A stretch of 39,076 nt of DNA from Mycobacterium scrofulaceum (lineage in GTDB: Bacteria > Actinomycetota > Actinomycetes > Mycobacteriales > Mycobacteriaceae), in the NCBI RefSeq assembly GCF_001667885.1, contig NZ_LZJW01000153.1, positions 1 through 39,076 on the forward strand. The letters are read 5' to 3'. Positions 9,078-14,580 of this stretch are shown piece after piece. The notes beneath the pieces were generated by a model, which saw only the letters and a list, made by a program, of their open reading frames with translations, made no database searches and was not told where the DNA came from. Within the stretch, counting starts at the first letter, position 1, and each line of letters starts with the position of its first letter. Made by a program: the position numbers and the translations under genes.

Positions 9078-10151
9078 TCACCGAGGCGGGTCACACAGCT
9101 CGTGGTGACTGCTTCGGTTGCCCCCCAACCGCTTAGCCTCGTACATCGCCGCGTCGGCGGCGGTGATCAAGTCTGCCAGCACTGCTTGCGGCTCGGCTGC
9201 GGTGTCGTCGAGATGGGCGCAGACGGTCCCGATGCTGGCAGTCACTCCCGCGGCCGACGCCGCGATGACGCGACACATCTGCGCGGCCAACGACTCGGCG
9301 TTGCACGTCTTGGACGTGCCGGCCAACAGAAATTCCTCACCGCCGCTGCGCGCCACCACCGAGTCCCCGGAAGCGGCCAGCAGGGCTTGGGCGACTTGAA
9401 CCAGTGCCCGGTCCCCGGCGGCGTGACCCTGCCGGTCGTTGATCGCCTTGAACTGGTCGAGGTCGATCAGCATCACCACCAGGTGGGAGTCGATGCCCCG
9501 CCGGGCCAAGATCATCCCCAGCGCCTCGTGCTGAAACGTGCGCCTGTTCAGCAGGCCGGTCAACGGATCCCGGTCGGCTTGCAGCAGGTCGCCCGTCAGG
9601 GCCCGCACCAAGATCCGAATGGCCAGCGGCAGCGCGATGTTGACCTCGATCACCAACCACAAATCCACGCCGGCGAGGCTGGGGTGCCCGGATCTCGCAA
9701 GCGACAAGGCCTCCCAGGACCCGACCGCGGCGGCCACCGCGAAGTTGTACAACACCAACCCGGTGGTGTGGAAGAACGCCATGTACGCACCGAAGGTCGC
9801 GAAAGCGATGCAGCCGATCAGCGCGGCCAGCGGGTTCGGGTGCGCCAGGCATGCCAGCGCGACGGCGGTGTTGCACGTCAGGGCGAAAACGATCGACTGC
9901 CCGCGCGTCGGCCAGCGCCAAATCCACAGCAGGACGCCCGCCACGCCACCGGCGACGGCCGTCCACATCATCGCCACCGGTACCGATCCGCGGGGACCGT
10001 CCGAGCTGGCCAGCAAGGCGAGAAGGCACAACACCATCGATGCCGAGATGAACGCCATCACGCCCCGGGTGGCGCCGCTGATGCCCCGCGATGCGAGGTA
10101 GCCGGAGAGCCAGTCGTACTGATCGGCCCGCCGGCTAAACACCGCGATCAT
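9078..10151 (-). CDS. Membrane-bound GGDEF protein (probable diguanylate cyclase)
   Basis: 357 residues, ATG 10151. The N-terminal half (about residues 28-185) is a run of hydrophobic helices, e.g. GVMAFISASMVLCLLALLAS and VALACLAHPNPLAALIGCIA, an integral-membrane sensor region. The C-terminal half is a GGDEF domain starting DRDPLTGLLNRRTF, with the metal/GTP region DLDQFKAINDRQGHAAGD and an intact active-site loop RSGGEEF. No RxxD inhibitory site precedes the loop (SGDS is in its place), so product feedback through that site is unlikely. No EAL domain. Predicted to make cyclic di-GMP in response to an unknown membrane signal. Mycobacteria have few such genes. Tail-to-tail with sdhB with zero gap. 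Confidence 0.87.
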   Translation of the reverse strand: MIAVFSRRADQYDWLSGYLASRGISGATRGVMAFISASMVLCLLALLASSDGPRGSVPVAMMWTAVAGGVAGVLLWIWRWPTRGQSIVFALTCNTAVALACLAHPNPLAALIGCIAFATFGAYMAFFHTTGLVLYNFAVAAAVGSWEALSLARSGHPSLAGVDLWLVIEVNIALPLAIRILVRALTGDLLQADRDPLTGLLNRRTFQHEALGMILARRGIDSHLVVMLIDLDQFKAINDRQGHAAGDRALVQVAQALLAASGDSVVARSGGEEFLLAGTSKTCNAESLAAQMCRVIAASAAGVTASIGTVCAHLDDTAAEPQAVLADLITAADAAMYEAKRLGGNRSSHHELCDPPR

Positions 10152-10257
10152 CGTTGACTCGCAATCGCCACCACCGCTAATGGACGTCGAAACGCTAGGC
10201 GCATGCTACGGCTCTCCCGCCGCCCGCGAGGCGGATTGCCGCTCCTGCGGGTGAGGC

Positions 10258-10284
10258 CGTCACACTTTCGCAGCCCATCCCGTC
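10258..10284 (+). promoter_or_regulatory. ECF41 (SigJ-type) promoter upstream of the CMD-domain gene
   Basis: CGTCACA (10258-10264) and CGTC (10281-10284) are separated by exactly 16 bases. The ECF41 consensus described for other bacteria is TGTCACA-N16-CGTC; only the first base differs. It lies nine bases before the ATG at 10294, so the transcript would have almost no leader. The ECF41 sigma gene sigJ is 1.6 kb away. Strong context; the assignment to SigJ is inference. Confidence 0.7.
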
Positions 10285-10293
10285 TTCAGGGGT

Positions 10294-10884
10294 ATGACCC
10301 AGAAAACCCGCATCGAGCCCCTGTCCCCCCAGCGCGCCGGGCTGTTGACCCGCGCGATGTACCGGATCGCCAAGCGACGCTACGGCCAGGTCCCCGAACC
10401 GTTCACCGTCGCTGCCCACCACCACAAGCTGATGGTCGCCGGCGCCGTGCACGAGACGATGATCGACCGGGCGTCCAAGGCGCTGCCGGTCAGCGTGCGC
10501 GAGTTGGCGGTGTTGTGGACCGCGAACAGCATCGGCTGCTCGTGGTGTGTCGACTTCGGGTCCATGCTGCAGCGCCTCGACGGCCTGGACATCGACCGGC
10601 TCAAGGACATCGAAAGCTACGCCAGCTCACCGCTTTTCACCGACGACGAGCGCGCCGCGATCCGCTATGCCGACGCGATGACGACCGATCCGCACACGGT
10701 CACCGACGAGCAGGTCGCCGACCTGCGCGCCCGGTTCGGCGATGCCGGAGTGATCGAGTTGACCTATCAGATCGGCGTGGAGAACATGCGGGCCCGGATG
10801 AACACCGCGCTGGGCATCACCGAGCAGGGCTTCAGTTCCGGCGACGCCTGCCGCGTGCCGTGGGCCGACGAAGTCGGCGGATAA
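10294..10884 (+). CDS. Carboxymuconolactone decarboxylase (AhpD-like) domain protein
   Basis: 196 residues, ATG 10294 just after a GGGG stretch. An AhpD/CMD helical domain is centred on VRELAVLWTANSIGCSWCVDFGSML: Glu70 and the redox-type pair Cys82-x-x-Cys85 are present, but the histidine that follows CxxC in AhpD is replaced by glycine (Gly89). The second half (LTYQIGVENMRARMNTALGI) is the family's C-terminal helix. CMD proteins of this kind are the classic partners and targets of ECF41 sigma factors. The gene has an ECF41 promoter and lies near sigJ, so it is probably the SigJ target. A role in peroxide or thiol stress is likely but unproven. Confidence 0.85.
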   Translation: MTQKTRIEPLSPQRAGLLTRAMYRIAKRRYGQVPEPFTVAAHHHKLMVAGAVHETMIDRASKALPVSVRELAVLWTANSIGCSWCVDFGSMLQRLDGLDIDRLKDIESYASSPLFTDDERAAIRYADAMTTDPHTVTDEQVADLRARFGDAGVIELTYQIGVENMRARMNTALGITEQGFSSGDACRVPWADEVGG

Positions 10885-10934
10885 CATCCCCCATTCGACG
10901 GACATCCGCATCGTCCGATACGGGGAGCGGCAAA

Positions 10935-10965
10935 TCCTCCGCCGGGTGAGCCGAACGGCGGAGGA
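10935..10965. terminator. Strong hairpin after the CMD gene
   Basis: TCCTCCGCCG (10935-10944) and CGGCGGAGGA (10956-10965) form a perfect 10-bp stem with an 11-base loop, 51 bp after the CMD stop and 71 bp before the next start. Either a terminator without U tract or an RNA element controlling the downstream racemase-like gene. Confidence 0.45.
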
Positions 10966-11035
10966 CACCGCCGGGTCGGCCGGGGATAGTCGTTGTGTGC
11001 CCGAAACGGGACGCGACCGGACTCGGAGGATCGCC

Positions 11036-11881
11036 ATGAACCAACTGATCACCCGGCAACGGCGGCTCGGTGTCGTGGACGGGCTGGGCCCGCGCACGAC
11101 CGCCCGGTTCTACGCGCTGCTGTGCGAGCGGCACCGGGCGCTGACGGGCGGTAGTCCGGACGTGATGGTGCACACCATCACGGTGCAGCGCCGGCTCGGC
11201 GAACCGGCCTCGACCGGCTCGTCTCGGCCCGGGCGCCAGGAAGGGCTGCGGCAGCTGGTGACCCGGACGTCTCGATCGCTCGCCGCGAGCGGCGCGGAGG
11301 TGATCGCCGTCGCGTGCAACGCCACCACGATCGACCGGGCGACGGACGCCCCGGCATGCATCGGGATGGTCGAGGCGACGGCCCGGACGCTGCGCGGGCT
11401 CAACGTCCGCCGGGTCGGGCTGCTCGCGTCGAGCCTGATGGTGTCCTCCGCGGTGTACGAGCGCGGCCTGGCCGGGGCGGGCATCACCGTCGTGGCGCCG
11501 GCCCCGCGCGATCAGGAGATCATCGACGGGTTCATCGAGTCGCTGCGGCGGTCCCGGACCCCGGTCCCCGTCCCGGGAGAATTCCTGCGGACCGTCACCA
11601 AGATCGGCGACGACGTGGACGCGCTGGTATTGGACTGCAATGAGCTCTACGGCGTCGTCGACGGCGAGATGGCGGGCAAGCCCGTGATCGACACCGTGAC
11701 CGCGCTGGTCGAGGAATCCGCTCGGCTGCTGGTTGAACCGGCCGCCCCCACCGCCGAGTCGACCGGCATTGAATCCATTGCCGCGGAACGACCGTCCGGC
11801 CGCTGGTCGCTATCGGGTTGGCGGCCGCACCTGCCGCAGTACCGCGCCGGTGACCTCGTCCGGATCGGCGATATCCCTTAG
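11036..11881 (+). CDS. Aspartate/glutamate racemase family protein
   Basis: 281 residues; ATG 11036 with GGAGGA (11025-11030) five bases upstream is preferred over upstream in-frame starts. The fold of Asp/Glu/hydantoin racemases is suggested by two symmetric half-sites: Cys94 in AVACNATTID and Cys201 in LVLDCNELYG, the positions of the two catalytic cysteines, plus GLLAS and GITVVAPAP segments. The usual GCTE of the second site is DCNE here. The C-terminal tail after residue 240 (PTAESTGIES onward) is low-complexity. Substrate unknown. The TAG stop overlaps the sigJ stop (TTAG, 11878-11881). It may be read from the CMD promoter if the intervening hairpin is passed. Confidence 0.75.
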   Translation: MNQLITRQRRLGVVDGLGPRTTARFYALLCERHRALTGGSPDVMVHTITVQRRLGEPASTGSSRPGRQEGLRQLVTRTSRSLAASGAEVIAVACNATTIDRATDAPACIGMVEATARTLRGLNVRRVGLLASSLMVSSAVYERGLAGAGITVVAPAPRDQEIIDGFIESLRRSRTPVPVPGEFLRTVTKIGDDVDALVLDCNELYGVVDGEMAGKPVIDTVTALVEESARLLVEPAAPTAESTGIESIAAERPSGRWSLSGWRPHLPQYRAGDLVRIGDIP

Positions 11882-12804
11882 CGCCCGGGGGCGTGCCAGC
11901 GCGAGGGCCGTCGCAGCGGAGAGCCGGTGAACTTGTCTGGGTTGGCGATATCCCAAAGGGCGCTGACCTTTCCGTCGCGCACCGTCACCGCCGTGATTCG
12001 CGGCAGCATCTCCCGATACCCGTCGGAGGCGGGTGAACCCGCGGTGTAGATGCCCAGCTCGCCGTTGATCAGCCCCGGCTCGTACGAGGTGAACATCGCC
12101 GGCCCGTACCGCTGCGCCAGGCCCTGCATGAACCGGACCACCTTGTCCGGGCCGCGGATGGTCTGAACGGCCGTGGGCGCCTTGCCATTCGAATCGCCGG
12201 TGAAGGTGACGTCGGGATGCAGCAGCGAGACCACGGTGTCCAGGTCGCCGGCGGCCATGGCCGCCATCAGCCGGCCGACCACCTCGTCGTGCGACGGGTC
12301 GGGCTTGGGCGGCGGGTCGGCGCTGACGGCCTTGCGGGCCCGCGACGCCAGCTGCCGCGCGGCGGCCCCGCTGATGCCGAGCACGTCGGCGACTTCGGCG
12401 AACGGCACCGCGAACCCGTCGTGCAACACGAAGGCCACCCGCTGATCCGGCGACAGCCGCTCCAGCACCACCATCGCCGCGAACCGGGCGTCCTCGCGGG
12501 AAACCACGGCCGCCAGCGGGTCAGCCCGGTCGAAGCCGGTCACCACGGGCTCCGGCAGCCAATTTCCGGTGTAGGTCTCGCGCCGGTGCGCGGCCGAGCG
12601 CAACTTGTCCAGGCCCAGCCGGCTGACCACCGTGGTCAGCCACGCCCGCAGGTCGGTGATCTCGGCATCTTGCCGGTCCCAGCGCAGCCACGCCTCCTGC
12701 ACGATGTCCTCGGCATCGGCGACCGTGCCGGTGAGCCGGTAGGCGACCGCCATCAGGTGCGGTCGCAGGGCTTCGAATTGTGAGACCTGTTCGGTCCCGG
12801 TCAT
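11878..12804 (-). CDS. sigJ: ECF41-type RNA polymerase sigma factor SigJ
   Basis: 308 residues, ATG 12804. Sigma-70 region 2 (about residues 10-75, LTGTVADAEDIVQEAWLRWD) and region 4 (about 110-163, LSPDQRVAFVLHDGFAVPF then ISGAAARQLASRARKAV) are joined by a linker with WLPEP (82-86), an ECF41 hallmark. The C-terminal SnoaL-like extension (about 172-290) carries DSNGK and NPDKF, variants of the conserved motifs by which ECF41 factors self-regulate without an anti-sigma factor. Closely resembles Rv3328c. No anti-sigma gene is adjacent. Likely target: the CMD gene at 10294. Its own -10 (TAGGCT) sits at the edge of a tandem repeat array. Confidence 0.95.
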   Translation of the reverse strand: MTGTEQVSQFEALRPHLMAVAYRLTGTVADAEDIVQEAWLRWDRQDAEITDLRAWLTTVVSRLGLDKLRSAAHRRETYTGNWLPEPVVTGFDRADPLAAVVSREDARFAAMVVLERLSPDQRVAFVLHDGFAVPFAEVADVLGISGAAARQLASRARKAVSADPPPKPDPSHDEVVGRLMAAMAAGDLDTVVSLLHPDVTFTGDSNGKAPTAVQTIRGPDKVVRFMQGLAQRYGPAMFTSYEPGLINGELGIYTAGSPASDGYREMLPRITAVTVRDGKVSALWDIANPDKFTGSPLRRPSRWHAPGR

Positions 12805-12810
12805 ATCGCG

Positions 12811-12816
12811 AGCCTA
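12811..12816 (-). promoter_or_regulatory. sigJ: Predicted sigJ -10 element (leaderless transcript)
   Basis: On the minus strand TAGGCT is followed by six bases and then the sigJ ATG, the spacing expected for a mycobacterial leaderless gene. The last base of the element touches the first repeat of the adjacent tandem array, so any -35 contact falls inside repeat sequence. Confidence 0.45.
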
Positions 12817-13092
12817 GCGCGGCGACGGCGAGCGCCGGAATGGCGCGAGTCGAGAGCCGCGCCATCAAAGCGAGCGCGGCGACGGCGAGCGCCGGAACGG
12901 CGCGAGTAAGAAGCCGCGCCATCAAAGCGAGCGCGGCGACGGCGAGCGCCGGAATGGCGCGAGTAAGAAGCCGCGCCATCAAAGCGAGGGCGGCGACGGC
13001 GAGCGCCGGAACGGCGCGAGTAAGAAGCCGCGCCATCAAAGCGAACGCGGCGACGGCGAGCGCCGGAATGGCGCGAGTCGAGAGCCGCGCCA
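12816..13092. repeat. 57-bp tandem repeat array (VNTR), nearly five copies
   Basis: GGCGACGGCG recurs at 12821, 12878, 12935, 12992 and 13049, an exact 57-bp period. The array fills the space between the divergent genes sigJ and the aminotransferase. Copies differ at few sites: base T or C alternates in GGAAT/CGGCGCG (T, C, T, C, T), and the two outer copies have GAGTCGAGAGCC where the inner three have GAGTAAGAAGCC. Each unit can form a hairpin between GGCGCG and CGCGCC (8 bp with flanking AT in the T copies). Because 57 is a multiple of 3, frames stay open across it, but the 19-residue repeats they encode do not look like a real protein. Confidence 0.95.
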
Positions 13093-13105
13093 CTAAGCCC
13101 AGCGC

Positions 13106-13111
13106 TACGCT
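13106..13111 (+). promoter_or_regulatory. Predicted -10 element of the aminotransferase gene
   Basis: TACGCT (TANNNT) lies nine bases before the ATG at 13121, giving a leaderless or nearly leaderless transcript. It mirrors the sigJ -10 on the other side of the repeat array. Confidence 0.4.
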
Positions 13112-13120
13112 CACGTCACC

Positions 13121-14455
13121 ATGACAGAGCACCTGTGGCTGCACTTCGCCCGGCACGGCGCCGGCATCACGCCGCCGATCATCGTCCGCGGCGAGGGCGT
13201 GCGGATCTTCGACGACCGCGGCAAGAGCTACCTCGACGCGCTGTCGGGGCTGTTCACCGTCCAGGTCGGTCACGGCCGCACGGAACTCGCCGAGGTCGCC
13301 GCCCGGCAGGCGAGCACGCTGGCGTACTTCCCGCTGTGGGGCTATGCCACCCCGACCGCCATCGAGCTCGCCGAGCGGCTCGCGCGCTACGCCCCGGGCG
13401 ACCTCAACCGGGTGTTCTTCACCACCGGCGGGACCGAGGCCGTGGAGACCGCGTGGAAGCTGGCCAAGCAATACTTCAAGCTGACCGGCAAACCCGGTAA
13501 GCACAAGGTGATTTCGCGGTCGATCGCCTACCACGGCACCACCCAGGGCGCCCTGGCGATCACCGGCCTGCCCGCGTACAAGGCACCGTTCGAACCGGTG
13601 ACGCCGGGCGGCTTCCGGGTGCCCAACACGAACTTCTACCGCGCGCCCGAGCCGTTCGCCAACGACCCCAAGGCCTTCGGGCGATGGGCCGCCGACCGGA
13701 TCGCCGAGGCCATCGAGTTCGAGGGCCCCGAGACCGTCGCCGCGGTGTTCCTGGAGCCGGTGCAGAATGCGGGCGGCGCCATTCCCCCTCCCCCGGGCTA
13801 TTTCGAGCGGGTGCGCGAGATCTGCGACTCCTACGACGTGCTGCTGGTGTCCGACGAAGTGATCTGCGCGTTCGGCCGGATCGGGTCGATGTTCGCCTGC
13901 AGTAGTGAGATCGGGGACTTCGGTTACGTGCCCGACATGATCACCTGCGCCAAGGGCCTGACGTCGGGCTACTCGCCGCTGGGGGCGATGATCGCGAGCG
14001 AGCGATTGTTCGAACCGTTCAACGACGGGGCGACCGTCTTCCCGCACGGCTATACCTTTGGCGGGCACCCGGTTTCGACGGCCGTGGGGCTGGCCAACCT
14101 CGACATCTTCGAGCGCGAGGGCCTCAACGACCACGTCAAGCAACACGCGGCCGCCTTTCGCGCCACCCTGGAGAAGCTCTACGACCTGCCCGTCGTCGGC
14201 GACGTCCGCGGCGAGGGGTTCTTCTACGGCATCGAGCTGGTGAAGGACAAGGCGACCAAGGAGACGTTCAGCGAGCAAGAGTGCGAACGGGTGCTGCACG
14301 GCCACGTGTCGCCCGCGCTGTTCGAGGCGGGCCTGTACTGCCGCGCCGACGACCGCGGCGATCCGGTGGTTCAGGTGGCGCCGCCGCTGATCAGCGGTCA
14401 GGCCGAGTTCGACACCATCGAAGCCATCCTGCGCGACGTGCTCGGCAAGGTGTAG
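13121..14455 (+). CDS. Class III pyridoxal-phosphate aminotransferase
   Basis: 444 residues from ATG 13121; equivalent to Rv3329. Fold-type I omega-aminotransferase motifs: phosphate-binding TTGGTEAVETAWKLAK (about 101-116), YHGTTQGALA (138-147), the acidic pair in LLVSDEVICAFGR with Asp245 contacting the PLP ring nitrogen, and the Schiff-base lysine Lys278 in ITCAKGLTSGYSPLGA. FPHGYTFGGHPVS is the conserved substrate-phosphate loop. It transfers an amino group from an amine or omega-amino acid donor, most likely to pyruvate or 2-oxoglutarate; the natural substrate is not known. Followed by 125 bp before the first mmpL gene. Confidence 0.9.
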   Translation: MTEHLWLHFARHGAGITPPIIVRGEGVRIFDDRGKSYLDALSGLFTVQVGHGRTELAEVAARQASTLAYFPLWGYATPTAIELAERLARYAPGDLNRVFFTTGGTEAVETAWKLAKQYFKLTGKPGKHKVISRSIAYHGTTQGALAITGLPAYKAPFEPVTPGGFRVPNTNFYRAPEPFANDPKAFGRWAADRIAEAIEFEGPETVAAVFLEPVQNAGGAIPPPPGYFERVREICDSYDVLLVSDEVICAFGRIGSMFACSSEIGDFGYVPDMITCAKGLTSGYSPLGAMIASERLFEPFNDGATVFPHGYTFGGHPVSTAVGLANLDIFEREGLNDHVKQHAAAFRATLEKLYDLPVVGDVRGEGFFYGIELVKDKATKETFSEQECERVLHGHVSPALFEAGLYCRADDRGDPVVQVAPPLISGQAEFDTIEAILRDVLGKV

Positions 14456-14478
14456 CCGCCCCTTCCGCCCGCCGGCGA

Positions 14479-14499
14479 ACATAACGATTCGCCGAAATC
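14479..14499 (+). promoter_or_regulatory. Element ACATAACGATT-N4-GAAA-N-CC upstream of the first mmpL
   Basis: The 11-mer ACATAACGATT followed after four bases by GAAA and then CC occurs 102 bp before the first mmpL start and again 117 bp before the mmpS start (20857). No other copy was noticed. It could be a promoter or operator shared by the two cassettes. Confidence 0.45.
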
Positions 14500-14580
14500 C
14501 AAGTTGCCGCCGGCCGTCGGGGGTGTACGTTCGCCGCGATGGGCGCTCTGAGCCGAACCTCTTGAAGGAGCCGCGGCAGG

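Noticed and set aside
12816..13092. Tandem array considered as a CRISPR
   Set aside because: Units are contiguous and nearly identical with no unique spacers and no cas genes nearby.
12780..13124. Open frames on both strands across the repeat array encoding 19-residue repeats
   Set aside because: The openness follows from the 57-bp period; there is no independent start signal or unique sequence, and the array lies over the promoters of two real genes.
12521..14482. 653-residue minus-strand frame across the aminotransferase gene, repeat array and sigJ
   Set aside because: Antisense or out of frame to two recognised genes and kept open by GC bias and the 57-bp repeat.
14456..14580. Possible mmpS remnant before the first mmpL
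   Set aside because: No MmpS-like residues in any frame in the 125 bp; only the shared upstream element is present.
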